A stretch of DNA of 64,000 nucleotides from Deltaproteobacteria bacterium (lineage in GTDB: Bacteria > Desulfobacterota > BSN033 > UBA1163), in the NCBI GenBank assembly GCA_020059605.1, contig JAGVBT010000164.1, forward strand, positions 1 to 64,000, written 5' to 3'. The notes under the pieces are model-generated. The model was not told the DNA's origin, did not search any database, and saw only the letters and a program-made list of their open reading frames with translations. A program made the translations under genes and the position numbers. Positions 45,002 to 55,889 of the stretch are shown piece after piece (the first letter of the stretch is position 1; each line of letters starts with the position of its first letter).

Positions 45002-46063
45002 TTATTCGAGGACAATCTCTTTGAGGCGTTCGATTACTTTCATATAATCTTTGAATTCGATTCCATCAACCGAATGGCCCTGCCTGCGGGTGATTCCATC
45101 AATTGCAGGGCCATGGTGGATGAGATAGTCCAGAACCATTCCCTCCTGTTCCGGAGTTATTCTTTCGAGTAAGCTCACCTTTCCCACAGCCAGAGCAATC
45201 CCAGCCATCAACGCATACCCTCCCCAGTTTGAGATTCCACAGGAGATGAAATAGTCAGTCTTCATCCGGCAGCAGAAGACGGGCTCACGATGGGTAACAG
45301 AATTTTCCTTGAACACCTCCCACGGAATTTTCCCCGCACCGATCTCATTGCCGCGGTCTCCGATCCCAATCGTCTCGATGGGAAGATTCCAAATCTTTTG
45401 AAACTCGAGAAGAAGGTGGGTCCTGGCCGTAAACCGGGTAATGTCCTCCAAGCGGGAGTTGAAACACCGGTTTCTAATGGAAGGGGGAAGCATGGCCTCA
45501 AACTGTTTTACCGGCGGAGGGCCTTCTCGTTCCTGGGCAAGGAGGGAGTCGAGCGTATGATTGGGTCCCACTCTTTCAATAAAGATAAGATGGGAAAGAT
45601 TCCGGCCCAATGGACCATTGAGAAGCTCCTCAATGAAACGGACAGAAAAAGAGCCGGCCGGATCGAGATCGGAAGATTCCAGGGGAAAACAGATAAGGGG
45701 CACCTCTTTTTCAGAAAGGTTCAGTATCTTCAGGCCTGCCTTGAGGGCTGGAAGGGTATATTGATCGGAGAGAAGGGAAACCTCCATCCCGGCATTTTTG
45801 AGCCCTTCCGCCAGGATGAGAGCGCCGGGAGGACCATCGGTCTCCGTAGCCGGAGGTTCTCCGGAAGGGATATAAAAGCCGGTCACCACCATCGCCTTGC
45901 GCCCTTTCCTCACGAGAGAGGAGGCGGCTCCCGCTAAATCGGAATAGGGGACCATGGGCAGGTTTTCCCAACGGTAGTTACGGTGCCTGAGGAGAGAGGT
46001 GGGGAAGTTGATGACTTCCTCCATCAAGAATAATTTGTCCCGAATGTGACATGGAAGAACCAT
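45002..46063 (-). CDS. DUF4392 / D-glutamate cyclase-like protein
   Basis: VVTGFYIPSGEPPATETDGPPGALILAEGL...IGIGDRGNEIGAGK...ISCGISNWGGYAL; start uncertain (46063 or 46024). Confidence 0.7.
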   Translation of the reverse strand: MVLPCHIRDKLFLMEEVINFPTSLLRHRNYRWENLPMVPYSDLAGAASSLVRKGRKAMVVTGFYIPSGEPPATETDGPPGALILAEGLKNAGMEVSLLSDQYTLPALKAGLKILNLSEKEVPLICFPLESSDLDPAGSFSVRFIEELLNGPLGRNLSHLIFIERVGPNHTLDSLLAQEREGPPPVKQFEAMLPPSIRNRCFNSRLEDITRFTARTHLLLEFQKIWNLPIETIGIGDRGNEIGAGKIPWEVFKENSVTHREPVFCCRMKTDYFISCGISNWGGYALMAGIALAVGKVSLLERITPEQEGMVLDYLIHHGPAIDGITRRQGHSVDGIEFKDYMKVIERLKEIVLE

Positions 46064-46075
46064 AAGATTATTAAG

Positions 46076-46268
46076 TCCGAAATCCGAATATCGAATATCG
46101 AATATCGAAATCCCTGCCTTCGCAGAAGCGCCTGCCCTCCGCAAGGCTTCTGGAGGCGGGGCTTCGCGCAGGCAGGCGAAACAAACTCAAAATTCAAATG
46201 ATCAAAACTATTTTGAACATTTGGAAATTTGGATTTGTTTCGCGCTTCGAGTTTCGTGCTTCGGATTT
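46076..46268. repeat. CGAAATTCGAAACAA-family element interrupted by a GC-rich hairpin (46113-46176)
   Basis: AAATCCGAATATCGAATATCGAATATCGAAAT...GGATTTGTTTCGCGCTTCGAGTTTCGTGCTTCGGATTT; insert CCTGCC...GGCAGG. Confidence 0.65.
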
Positions 46269-46908
46269 ATATTTTCGATCCATAATCACACCATTTCCGG
46301 ATCACACATAGATCGCAGAGAGGTTTGCGGGCGGCGCATATTTTCCGGCCATGCCAGATGAGGAGGTTTGAAAAGAGGGTCCATTGCTCCTCCGGGACGA
46401 TCTCCATCAGGTCGAACTCAATCTTGACCGGATCGTCCTGTTTGGTCAAGCCAATCCGTCGGCTCACCCGGTGAACATGTGTATCGACGGCAATACCGGG
46501 TATTCGAAAAGCGTTTCCCAGAACGACGTTGGCCGTTTTCCTTCCCACGCCGGGAAGCGTCACGAGTTCTTTGAGTGTTCTCGGAACTTTCCCCCCGAAT
46601 CGGGCGATCAATTCCCGGCAACCGTTCCGGATGGACTTTGCCTTGTTTTTGTAGAACCCCGTTGGCCGGATATCCTCTTCCAGTTCTTCCAGATCGGCCT
46701 CTGCATAATCCTTCGCAGAACGGTATTTTTTAAACAACCCCCTGGTTACCTCGTTCACTTTGATATCGGTGCATTGCGCGGAGAGAATCGTGGCGATGAG
46801 AAGTTCGAACGGAGTTGAAAATTTCAAGGCGATCTTCGAATCCGGGATTTCTTTTGAGAGGGCCCTGATGATCTCCGCAACTCTTACCCTTGTGGCCTGG
46901 TTCTTCAT
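46267..46908 (-). CDS. nth: endonuclease III
   Basis: LIATILSAQCTDIKVNEVT; LVTLPGVGRKTANVVLGNAF; VDTHVHRVSRRIGLT; C-terminal Fe-S cysteines. Confidence 0.95.
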   Translation of the reverse strand: MKNQATRVRVAEIIRALSKEIPDSKIALKFSTPFELLIATILSAQCTDIKVNEVTRGLFKKYRSAKDYAEADLEELEEDIRPTGFYKNKAKSIRNGCRELIARFGGKVPRTLKELVTLPGVGRKTANVVLGNAFRIPGIAVDTHVHRVSRRIGLTKQDDPVKIEFDLMEIVPEEQWTLFSNLLIWHGRKICAARKPLCDLCVIRKWCDYGSKI

Positions 46909-47199
46909 GGCGACCTCCGATAAACAATGAACGATAAACAATGAACAATGAACGGTAAACCGCTTTTTAACCTTGAAACATATCAATTTTAACTGATCGT
47001 TTCCTTAAGAAACAACAGAAAAGAAGATTGGAGGAAAAATTGAACAACGGTGGGCAAGAAATGACCTCTAAATCCTTTTGACAACACCAGGGCATAAGAC
47101 ATCTTTTTTAAAATCCATAGGTTGGCCCATATTTATGCGTTTGGTATGGAAAATGCAGTTAACTCTTATCAAGTCCCGTCTCACTGGTGGAAAGTGATG

Positions 47200-47382
47200 C
47201 TAAGAGAAAATAATGTCATGACGACCCAGGAAGCTTGTCAATACTTGCGGATATCGAGGCCCACCTTTCTCAAATATCTCTATCTCGGGCGGATTAGGGG
47301 GACAAAGGCAGGCAAAGGATGGAAGGTTCTCAGGTCAGAACTGGATCGTTTCCTTAAAGGGGAAATTTCAAGCACCCTATGA
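47200..47382 (+). CDS. excisionase/MerR-type helix-turn-helix DNA-binding protein
   Basis: MTTQEACQYLRISRPTFLKYLYLGRIRGTKAGKGWKVLRSELDRFL; start approximate. Confidence 0.75.
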   Translation, partial: LRENNVMTTQEACQYLRISRPTFLKYLYLGRIRGTKAGKGWKVLRSELDRFLKGEISSTL

Positions 47383-49103
47383 CAAGAGCATTTATGGAGA
47401 AGAGCGTGTCCCAACCGAAAGAAGGATTAAAAGAAAAATTCATCGATGAGGAAAAGGCCGTTGAGGATAAGTCCGTCAGGGCCACCCGGGCGCTGATCCA
47501 GACTTTTCTTCAGACGGTCAAGGCTTTCCGTATCTACGAAGCCAATCACCCGATCCTCTTGAAGTTCATGGAACGACTGAAGAAGGATTTTGACAACTAC
47601 TTCGAAGAGTTCGATTCTTTTCCGCTGCTGGTGGGGGAACACCGGCTTTTCTATCGCGGAAAGGTCGTCTATGAAAACCAGGACGTCAAGGAAAGCCTGG
47701 CCTTCTTCTTTTTCAAGGATGGGATTCGGGAGATCAAATTTCTCGAGGGATTGGAGTTTAGAGAGGTGGTCGATTTTCTTCAAGTAGTGAGGAGGAGCGA
47801 ATCTGTCAACCGAATGGAAGATGACCTTGTGACGCTCCTCTGGGAGAAGGATTTTTCTCACATCCTATTCGGGACCGTGGATGAATTTTTGGAGGGAGGG
47901 AGCACATTTGTTCCTTCCACAGAGGAAGAATTTGACCAACATTTGGAATTCAAGGGATTTGAGGGGGGGGGAGCCGACGAGAGCGCCTTCGAAAAAGAAA
48001 AGGAAGAAACCTTTCCCCTCACGATCGAAGGCTTGAAACAGGCGCTGAACCCTTCCCCCGGTCAATCCCTGGTTCAAGCCTGCCTGCTCAGTCCGGAGGA
48101 GACCGATGAAATCAACCGTGAGATTGAACAGGAGTATCAACCGGATTACATCTATATGCTGATCGATAACCTCGTAGAGATCCTCTTGCATCTGGGAGAG
48201 GATATGGATGCCTATGAGAATATGATCTCCTACTTCGAACGGACGGGCGGGTCCTTCCTCGAACAGAGAGAGGTAAGAAAGGTCGTTGCCGTTTTGAGGA
48301 AACTGAACGATGCCATGGAATCCATGGCCCTGAAGGATAAGCAGATTTTTGCAATTCGCCGCATCCTGGACACGTTTTCCGGTTCCCGTCCGATCGACCT
48401 TTTAGGGGAGTCGATGAAGGGAAATGGAGAAGCGGATTCAGAAGCGATTCTCCAGTATCTCCGGCTCCTGACCAAGAAGGCGGTCGAACCCCTCTGCCAC
48501 CTATTGGCGAAGGTGGAATCCGGAAAATGGAGAAAGGCCGTTTGCGATACCCTCGCCGAGCTCTCCCGCGAGGAGATCAAACCTCTCCTCCCATTCTTGT
48601 CAGATCCCAATCCCTACCTGGTCTCGCATATCCTCTATGTCCTTGGCAAGATCAGACATCCCTCGACCGCGAAATATTTAGGGGACCTGGCCGTCCATGA
48701 GAATTCGAAAGTCAGGGAGGAAACCCTCCAGGTGCTTAAAAAATTGGGTGACCCAGCAAAAAAACTCCTTGAAAAATTTTTAAACGATCCCATGCCGGAG
48801 CTCAGGGCAAAGGCCTCGCTTGCTTTTGTTCAGGTCGCCAAAGGGGAGGCGGCAAAACCGCTCGCCGGGATCGTCCTGTCTAAAGACTTTTACAAAAGGG
48901 ATTATGAAGAGAAGGCCTCTTTCTTAAGGGCATTGGGAGAGACGGGGACGCAAGAGGTCATCCCGGTTTTACAAAAGATCTCCAGAAAAAAAAGGTGGTT
49001 TGGGAAAAGGAAATGGGATGAAACGAGGCTCTGCGCGCGCCATGCCCTGAAGATGTTAGGAGTCAATGAGGGGTTGGACACCCCGGTGAAAAAGCACGGA
49101 TGA
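47379..49103 (+). CDS. HEAT-repeat protein with N-terminal regulatory-like module
   Basis: 574 aa; PLLPFLSDPNPYLVSHILYVLGKIRHPSTAKYLGDLAVHENSKVREETLQVLKKLGDPAKKLLEKFL. Confidence 0.75.
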   Translation: MTRAFMEKSVSQPKEGLKEKFIDEEKAVEDKSVRATRALIQTFLQTVKAFRIYEANHPILLKFMERLKKDFDNYFEEFDSFPLLVGEHRLFYRGKVVYENQDVKESLAFFFFKDGIREIKFLEGLEFREVVDFLQVVRRSESVNRMEDDLVTLLWEKDFSHILFGTVDEFLEGGSTFVPSTEEEFDQHLEFKGFEGGGADESAFEKEKEETFPLTIEGLKQALNPSPGQSLVQACLLSPEETDEINREIEQEYQPDYIYMLIDNLVEILLHLGEDMDAYENMISYFERTGGSFLEQREVRKVVAVLRKLNDAMESMALKDKQIFAIRRILDTFSGSRPIDLLGESMKGNGEADSEAILQYLRLLTKKAVEPLCHLLAKVESGKWRKAVCDTLAELSREEIKPLLPFLSDPNPYLVSHILYVLGKIRHPSTAKYLGDLAVHENSKVREETLQVLKKLGDPAKKLLEKFLNDPMPELRAKASLAFVQVAKGEAAKPLAGIVLSKDFYKRDYEEKASFLRALGETGTQEVIPVLQKISRKKRWFGKRKWDETRLCARHALKMLGVNEGLDTPVKKHG

Positions 49104-49139
49104 AAACAGAAAAAACTTAACCTTGAAGAGGCGGAGACA

Positions 49140-50630
49140 ATGGAATCAACGATTCAGTCCCGGGAGATTGCCCCCAGATCGTCAGAGGCAATGGACTCCC
49201 AATTATCCAGGCTGGGAAATCATCTCATCACCAAATTCCATGTGTTGATGAGGATTTCACAGATCTACGATTCGAAGAATGTTGCCCTTCAGCAATTCAT
49301 ACAGGAATCGCTCCAAGCCATCAACACATTTATCCGGAGGGAGGGAAGCCTCGGCCTCAAAATCGTGGCGGATGATATCTTCCTCAATGAAAGAAGGCTT
49401 CGCTACTCAGTGGAGGGTTTTACCAGTTTTAAATATCTCCTGACCCAATGGAAGAAACGGCTCATCGGAGAAGTTCTCTACAAAGGGCCCCTGGATGAGG
49501 AGACATTGGGAGCATTCATCTACATTCTGATGGGCCTGGAAGAGGGAAGGGAAGAGAATGCCCTTCTCTTTAATGAAAAATTAAAAGAACATCACATCTC
49601 CTCTATCGAGGTGGGTCCATTGGAGGTCTCCGAAACGGAAGAAGGGGTTTATCCCAGGAAAAAAGAGGACTCAAGAGAAGTTGCCAAAAAGGTATTTTTT
49701 GAGACGATCGGGACGGTCAAGGAAGTGATCACCCACATCAAGGGAAGACAGCATGCCGACGTGAGGAAATTGAAACGGTTGATCCGAAAGGCCGTCCACC
49801 TCATCATGGAAGATGAGTCGATCCTGCTCGGAATGACGACGATCAAGAATTACGACGAATATACCTTTAACCATTCCGTCAATGTGGCGATCTATTCCCT
49901 TGCCATGGGAAGGCGATTGGCGTTCTCCAGAAGTGGGCTGAGCGAATTGGGCATTACGGCCATGCTTCATGATATCGGGAAATCCAAGATTCCCCTTGAG
50001 GTGCTTAACAAACCCGGCTCCCTCGATCTTGAAGAATGGGGCCAGATGAAGAAGCACCCTCTCACCGGGGTGGAGATCGTTCTCAACCTGAAGCAGCTGG
50101 GTGAGGTCAATCCGAAAATGGTGATCGGCATCTTCGATCATCACCTGAAGAACGACCTCTCCGGATATCCTAAGCTCTTCCGTCAAAAGAGGGTGAGCCT
50201 CTTCGGTCGAATCATACAGATTGCGGATGCCTATGATGCCATGACCACTCCAAGGATCTACAAAAAAGTTCCTTACACACCGGAACAGGCCCTGGCCATC
50301 ATGCTCAAAGAAAGGGATGTCCACTTTGACTCCATCCTTCTCAAAATGTTCATCGGCCTGGTGGGGGTTTATCCCATTGGTTCCCTGGTCCTCCTCGATA
50401 CCCATGAGATGGGAATTGTCTTTAAACCCAATACGGATCCACAATGGATGGACCGTCCCCAGGTGATTCTTATCGATAGGGATGCGCGGGGAAAAGGAAA
50501 GAAGGAACGGGTAGACCTCGCGGAGGGGGACGGAAAAGGACATTTCAGGCGGAGTATTATGAAGACCTTGGATCCAAACAAGTACCACATCGATATTGGG
50601 AAATACTTTATCGGGAAGGATGGCCATTAG
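49140..50630 (+). CDS. HD-GYP domain phosphodiesterase-like protein
   Basis: HDIGKSKIPLEVLNKPGSLDLEEWGQMKKHPLTGVEI...IFDHHLKNDLSGYP...RIIQIADAYDAMTTPRIYK. Confidence 0.9.
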   Translation: MESTIQSREIAPRSSEAMDSQLSRLGNHLITKFHVLMRISQIYDSKNVALQQFIQESLQAINTFIRREGSLGLKIVADDIFLNERRLRYSVEGFTSFKYLLTQWKKRLIGEVLYKGPLDEETLGAFIYILMGLEEGREENALLFNEKLKEHHISSIEVGPLEVSETEEGVYPRKKEDSREVAKKVFFETIGTVKEVITHIKGRQHADVRKLKRLIRKAVHLIMEDESILLGMTTIKNYDEYTFNHSVNVAIYSLAMGRRLAFSRSGLSELGITAMLHDIGKSKIPLEVLNKPGSLDLEEWGQMKKHPLTGVEIVLNLKQLGEVNPKMVIGIFDHHLKNDLSGYPKLFRQKRVSLFGRIIQIADAYDAMTTPRIYKKVPYTPEQALAIMLKERDVHFDSILLKMFIGLVGVYPIGSLVLLDTHEMGIVFKPNTDPQWMDRPQVILIDRDARGKGKKERVDLAEGDGKGHFRRSIMKTLDPNKYHIDIGKYFIGKDGH

Positions 50631-50664
50631 CCAAAGGGTCTCGTCGATACAAGAAGGTTAAACG

Positions 50665-51042
50665 ATGGACGAGGTATTGATTATTCAGGATAGCCCCTCA
50701 GTCAACGCCATGCTGAAGTTTAGACTCGAGGCCGAGGGATTTTTAGTGGAGTCCGCTGAAACGGGCGAGGAAGGCATTGATAAGGCAAGAAAAGGTCATT
50801 ACCACCTTGTTTTATTGGATTATAAACTCCCCGGGATGAACGGAGATCAAGTGTGCCGAATACTCAAGAAAGAAAGCCATACAAAAGGCACGCCCATCGT
50901 GCTTATCTCCGCGCAGGACGAGGATAAATTGGGCCGGCTCACAAAAGAGGCAGGGGCGGATGGTTATATCGGTTTGCCCTTGGACGGGAAGACATTGGCG
51001 GAGAGGATCAAGGGGTTCCTGAAAAAAAGAAGAGAATCCTAA
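50665..51042 (+). CDS. stand-alone receiver (REC) domain, atypical
   Basis: LIIQDSPSVNAMLKFRLEAEGFLVESAETGEEGIDKARKGHYHLVLLDYKLPGMNGDQ; Lys switch region reads GYIGLPLDG. Confidence 0.85.
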   Translation: MDEVLIIQDSPSVNAMLKFRLEAEGFLVESAETGEEGIDKARKGHYHLVLLDYKLPGMNGDQVCRILKKESHTKGTPIVLISAQDEDKLGRLTKEAGADGYIGLPLDGKTLAERIKGFLKKRRES

Positions 51043-51080
51043 TCGAGAAGACTGTCGAGCAGCTGGGGAATTCGAAGGAG

Positions 51081-51620
51081 ATGGAAAAAGAGCTTTCATC
51101 CCAACGGGGGGAGGACGTAAACGAAACGTCGATGGAAAGGGTCGAGGAAGCGGAAGACTTGTATGAAAGAAAGGAACGGAGGGAGGAGATGCTCCCGATC
51201 GTTATTTTTCGGCTTTCTCGAGAGTGGTATGGCGTGGAGATTACAAAAATAAAAGAAATCCTGAGAAAAGCCAGGATCACCCTCCTCCCTTCCAGTCCCG
51301 AGTATATCGCTGGGATTATCAACTTCAGAGGAAATATTCTGTCTGTGACTGATTTAAAAGCGATTTTGGGCCTCCCCCGGGACGAACCCACCGGTGGGAC
51401 GAGAATTATCGCCATCGAATCCGGGGGTCTGGAGACGGGTCTCCTTGTGGACGAAGTTGTGGAAACGATCGAGGTTCAGAGGAGCAAGATTGAACCTGTC
51501 CCTCCCCCCTTCCCTCTAGAAAGAAGAAAGTATTTAGAGGGCCTGTTTCGATGGGATAATAGATTCGTTGCTCTCCTCAGCGTCGAAAGGGTTCTTGAAA
51601 ATAAAGTGTCGGTCGGTTGA
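51081..51620 (+). CDS. cheW: CheW-like coupling protein
   Basis: [24 protein letters not shown]...[23 protein letters not shown]...[13 protein letters not shown]. Confidence 0.88.
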   Translation: MEKELSSQRGEDVNETSMERVEEAEDLYERKERREEMLPIVIFRLSREWYGVEITKIKEILRKARITLLPSSPEYIAGIINFRGNILSVTDLKAILGLPRDEPTGGTRIIAIESGGLETGLLVDEVVETIEVQRSKIEPVPPPFPLERRKYLEGLFRWDNRFVALLSVERVLENKVSVG

Positions 51621-51673
51621 GAGGTTCAAGGCAACCATGCCTTTTATTCCTATCATCCTCATGGGAGGTTAGA

Positions 51674-53656
51674 ATGTTCAAGCTTAGAATATTTCCATCA
51701 TGGAGAAACAAACAGGCAGAAGAGGCGCTGCGGTATCGGGATATCCTCGAAAACATCGAAGATGGCTTATACGAAATGGACCTGAAAGGCAACTTTACCT
51801 TTCTCAACGATTCCATGGCCCGGATATTTGGATACCCGAGAGAGGAACTGATGCGCATGAATGACCGGCAGTATTTGGATCCAGAGAGCGCCGGGAGAAT
51901 CTTTCAAGTCTATAACAAGGTTTACAGGACAGGGGAACCCGTAAAAGGGTGTGATTATGAAATGATTAAAAAGGATGGGACCCGAGGATATGTTGAGACT
52001 TCGATCTCTTTAACCAGGGATGGTTCAGGCAAGCCCACCGGGTTTATGGGGATGATCCGGGACGTCACCGGGCACAAACTGGCGGAAGAGGCGCTCCACG
52101 CATCGGAGGAGAAATACCGAACCTTGTTCAATGAATCCAAAGAGCCCCTGTTCATCACCACAACGGATGGGAAATTTATCGACCTGAACGAGGCCATGGT
52201 CGACCTTTTCGGCTATGACCATAAAGAAGAACTCATGAACACCAAGGTTTCGCAGACCTATTTTAACCCGGAAGACCGAAACAGGTTTCAGGAGTTCATG
52301 GCGAGGCAGAACTATGTGAAGGACTGGGAGGTTGAGCTGAAAAAGAAGGATGGGAGCAAGATCCATGCATTGCTAACCGTGATTACGAAAAAAGATCTCG
52401 GAGGAAAGATAGCGGGCTACAAGGGAACGATCAAGGACATTACAGGGCGGAAACAGGCGGAAGAGGCCATGCGCCAGAGTGAGGAGAGATATCGAAACAT
52501 CCTTGAAAGCATTGTAGAGGGATATTACGAGACCGACCTTGCCGGTAACTTTGTTTTCGTCAACGATTCCATGTGCCGGATCCATGGGTATCCCATGGAG
52601 GACTTGTTGCGCATGAATGACCGGCAGTTCTTAGACCAGGAGAATGCCAAGAAGGTATTTGAGGCGTTTAATAAGGCCTACACCACAGGGGTATCCGGCG
52701 GGGTATGTGATTATAAGCTGATCAGGAGAGATGGGACCCGAAGGGATGTGGAGGTATCGATCTCCTTAAGAAAAGACTCATCGGGGAAACCCATCGGCTT
52801 TAGAGGGATTGTCCGGGATATTTCCGACCTTAAAAAAGCCTATGAAGAGATGAAACGTGTGGTTGAGCACCTCCGGAATGCATTCCTCCAAATCAGCACC
52901 TCTTCAGCGCAGATTCGAGCAGGCTCCGAAGTGCAGGCCACAGGCGCAGCGGAACAGTCCTCCGGGGTGAGCGAGGTGACCACCACCATCGAAGAGCTCA
53001 ACACCACGGCCACGCACATTGCCAGGAACGCCGAAAATGTGGCAAGGCTGGCAAGCGAAACATTGGCAGGCATGGAGGAGATGAATCTTAAGGTGAATGA
53101 GACGGCGCGAAAGATTCTCTCTTTGGGAGAGAAATCCCAATCCATCGGCAATATCACGAAGCTGATTGATGACATTGCCGACCAGACCAATCTTCTGGCC
53201 CTCAACGCCGCCATCGAGGCTGCCCGGGCGGGAGAAGTGGGGAGGGGGTTTGCCGTGGTTGCCCAAGAGGTGAGAAAACTTGCCGAACGCTCTTCTGAAT
53301 CGACTGAGGAAATACGCCAGATCATCCATGAGATCCAGGGAGAAACGAATGCCTCGATTATGAGCATCGAAGGCTCAACCCAATGGGTCCGAAAGGGGCT
53401 GGAGATGATCGAGGAAACGGCGAAATCGGCCAAGGAGATCTCGGTCGCCACCCAACAGCAGAAGTTTGCCTCAGAGCAAGTCGTCCAGGCCATGAGGGAG
53501 ATCGATTCTGTCACCAAGCAATTTGTTTCTTCCACCCGCCAGATGGCGGAATCCGCATTCCAGCTGAGCCAATTGTCAGAAGAGCTGAGGAAGGCCATTG
53601 CCGACTTCAGGCCCGGAGAAAAAACGGAAGAGATGAGAAACTGGAATTATGTCTGA
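51674..53656 (+). CDS. cytoplasmic methyl-accepting chemotaxis protein with three PAS domains
   Basis: three PAS modules then MCP hairpin tip [40 protein letters not shown]; no TM segment visible. Confidence 0.9.
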   Translation: MFKLRIFPSWRNKQAEEALRYRDILENIEDGLYEMDLKGNFTFLNDSMARIFGYPREELMRMNDRQYLDPESAGRIFQVYNKVYRTGEPVKGCDYEMIKKDGTRGYVETSISLTRDGSGKPTGFMGMIRDVTGHKLAEEALHASEEKYRTLFNESKEPLFITTTDGKFIDLNEAMVDLFGYDHKEELMNTKVSQTYFNPEDRNRFQEFMARQNYVKDWEVELKKKDGSKIHALLTVITKKDLGGKIAGYKGTIKDITGRKQAEEAMRQSEERYRNILESIVEGYYETDLAGNFVFVNDSMCRIHGYPMEDLLRMNDRQFLDQENAKKVFEAFNKAYTTGVSGGVCDYKLIRRDGTRRDVEVSISLRKDSSGKPIGFRGIVRDISDLKKAYEEMKRVVEHLRNAFLQISTSSAQIRAGSEVQATGAAEQSSGVSEVTTTIEELNTTATHIARNAENVARLASETLAGMEEMNLKVNETARKILSLGEKSQSIGNITKLIDDIADQTNLLALNAAIEAARAGEVGRGFAVVAQEVRKLAERSSESTEEIRQIIHEIQGETNASIMSIEGSTQWVRKGLEMIEETAKSAKEISVATQQQKFASEQVVQAMREIDSVTKQFVSSTRQMAESAFQLSQLSEELRKAIADFRPGEKTEEMRNWNYV

Positions 53657-55889
53657 GTTAAAGGATCTGATAGCCATTTTTAAGGCGGAGACCGAAGAGC
53701 ATCTGTCCAAACTGGAAAACGGGCTGGTCGAGCTGGAGAGGAAGCCTGAAAACCCGGAGCTTGTCCGGAACCTGAACCGGGAGGTCCATACCCTGAAAGG
53801 GGCAGCCCGGGTTTTTGGTTTTTTAGAAATTCAGGAGATTGCCCATCGGATCGAGGATATCCTTGAGGCAGTGGCCGAGGAAAAAGTTTTTTTTGATTCC
53901 TATCGAACGGAACAACTATTCAAAGGATTGGACGCCATCCGGATCATCATGGAAAGGATCGCACGGGGAAAAGAGATCGATCTCGATATATCCGATATCT
54001 GCAAAGACCTTGAGACGTGTCTTGCCAAGGGAGAAGCCACTGGGAGGCCGAGGTGTGAACCCGAGCAAAGACAAAAAGACCGAAGGGTTCAAGGAGAGAG
54101 GCTCCCCTGCCCGGGCCCGGGAGAGAGCTTTTCTCTGCCAGACCCGGGAGATGAATACATTCGATTCCCGCTGAGCAGGGTAGATAAGCTTCTCTATTTG
54201 GTGGGGGAGGTGGTGATCCACAGAATGAAATCCTCCGCCAAGATCGCCCAGGCGAAAAGGCTTTCTAAGCTCACCCGGGAAGTCCAGAAAACCGTTTTGA
54301 GTTTAGGCGAGGCGATGAAGAAGGAGCTTGCTCCTCAGAACGGGGAAGTGATGAAATGGTTCAGCCAATGTAATGGACAAATACAGAGGCTTAAAGAACA
54401 AGCGTCGGGGTTATACGACCAGGTCTCCTCGGAAGTGTTTCATCTCGATCCAGTCATCGATCAGTTGCAGGCGAAGATGAAAGGGATGAAGATGTTGCCC
54501 CTTTCCACCATCTTTGAAGGGTTTCCCCGCATGGTAAGGGATATCGCTTCCCAGAAGGGGAAAGAGATCCGTCTGGTGGTTTCAGGGGGAGAGACTGAAC
54601 TTGATAAAAAGGTCCTGGAAGGGATCAGGACGTCGCTCATCCATCTGCTGCGCAACTCCATCGACCACGGGATTGAAACACCCGATGCGAGGGAGGCTCT
54701 GGGAAAACCTCGGGATGGAATCCTCAAGGTTTCCGCCTTAAATGAAGGGGGCCATGTGCGGGTCGCCGTTGAAGATGATGGAAAGGGAATGGATCTTGGT
54801 GAGATCAAACAAAATGCCCTGAGGAAGGGGCTTGTCTCTGAAGGGATTCTCTCGAGGATGACGGACAGGGAGGTTTTGAATATTGTATTCCTGAATGGTT
54901 ACTCCACGAGTCCAGTGGTGACAGAGGTTTCTGGAAGAGGTATGGGGCTCGATATCGTCATGCGAGACATCACTCGTCTGAAGGGCCGAGTAACCTTGGA
55001 CACCCAGAAAAATAGAGGAACGAAATTCACATTGGTTCTGCCTTTATCCATTGCCATCATTCAATCGCTCTTTGTCAAAGTCGAGGATATGCGCTATGCG
55101 CTTCCGATGGCCTCGGTCAAAGAGTGCCTCCGCCTGGATCAGGAGGAGATTTCTACGATTGAGGGAGGGGAGGCCATCTCGTTCCACGAACATATCATTC
55201 CCCTGGTAAGATTGAGCGAACGACTGGGCCTTGTGGTTCCCCACGGCAAAGAGGAAAGGGCGGAGAAAACCCGATGGGTGGTCGTGGTGGCCACCTTTGA
55301 CCGGCAAATCGGTCTCATTGTGGATGAGATTATCGGGGAGGATGAGGTGTTTATCAAAAGTTTAGGGAAACATCTCGGCAAGGTGAGATACGTGAGCGGC
55401 GCAGCGGTTATGTCGGACGGTGACGTCGTCGTCGTCCTGGACATTGAGGACCTCATGGCTTATAGCGGCCTTCAACCACAACCATCGAGAGAAGAAAGGT
55501 TTCCTCCGAAAGGGATACGGAAAAACACAAGAATTCTATTGGTCGAAGATGCTTTTTCAACCAGGGAGCTGGAGAGGAGTATATTGGAGAATCATGGATA
55601 CCTAGTAGATACGGCAGTCGATGGTTTGGACGCATTGAACCGGATTACCGGGCAGTCTTACGACCTCATTGTCAGCGATATTGAGATGCCGAGAATGGAT
55701 GGATTTGAGCTTTGCAAAACCTTGAAAAAAAATGAAGCCTACAAGGATATTCCCATTTTGATGCTGACGGCCCTGCAGAAAGAAGAGGATAAACGCCGAG
55801 GGATAGAGGTGGGAGCAGCCGCTTACCTCATCAAAAACAGTTTTGACCAGAACAATCTGTTAGATACCATTGAACGATTGATTGGATGA
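53649..55889 (+). CDS. cheA: CheA histidine kinase with C-terminal receiver
   Basis: Hpt [35 protein letters not shown]; CheW-like domain; C-terminal [22 protein letters not shown]...DIEMPRMDG. Confidence 0.93.
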   Translation: MSELKDLIAIFKAETEEHLSKLENGLVELERKPENPELVRNLNREVHTLKGAARVFGFLEIQEIAHRIEDILEAVAEEKVFFDSYRTEQLFKGLDAIRIIMERIARGKEIDLDISDICKDLETCLAKGEATGRPRCEPEQRQKDRRVQGERLPCPGPGESFSLPDPGDEYIRFPLSRVDKLLYLVGEVVIHRMKSSAKIAQAKRLSKLTREVQKTVLSLGEAMKKELAPQNGEVMKWFSQCNGQIQRLKEQASGLYDQVSSEVFHLDPVIDQLQAKMKGMKMLPLSTIFEGFPRMVRDIASQKGKEIRLVVSGGETELDKKVLEGIRTSLIHLLRNSIDHGIETPDAREALGKPRDGILKVSALNEGGHVRVAVEDDGKGMDLGEIKQNALRKGLVSEGILSRMTDREVLNIVFLNGYSTSPVVTEVSGRGMGLDIVMRDITRLKGRVTLDTQKNRGTKFTLVLPLSIAIIQSLFVKVEDMRYALPMASVKECLRLDQEEISTIEGGEAISFHEHIIPLVRLSERLGLVVPHGKEERAEKTRWVVVVATFDRQIGLIVDEIIGEDEVFIKSLGKHLGKVRYVSGAAVMSDGDVVVVLDIEDLMAYSGLQPQPSREERFPPKGIRKNTRILLVEDAFSTRELERSILENHGYLVDTAVDGLDALNRITGQSYDLIVSDIEMPRMDGFELCKTLKKNEAYKDIPILMLTALQKEEDKRRGIEVGAAAYLIKNSFDQNNLLDTIERLIG

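Noticed and set aside
49671-50627. 318 aa ORF antisense to the HD-GYP gene
   Set aside because: Shadow ORF; low-complexity His/Asp-rich translation with no family similarity.
52840-53598. 252 aa ORF antisense to the MCP
   Set aside because: Shadow ORF of a strongly supported coding frame.
53642-53656. MCP C-terminal NWNYV as a CheR/CheB-tethering pentapeptide
   Set aside because: Spacing does not fit the NWETF-type x-aromatic-x-x-aromatic pattern; too weak to claim.
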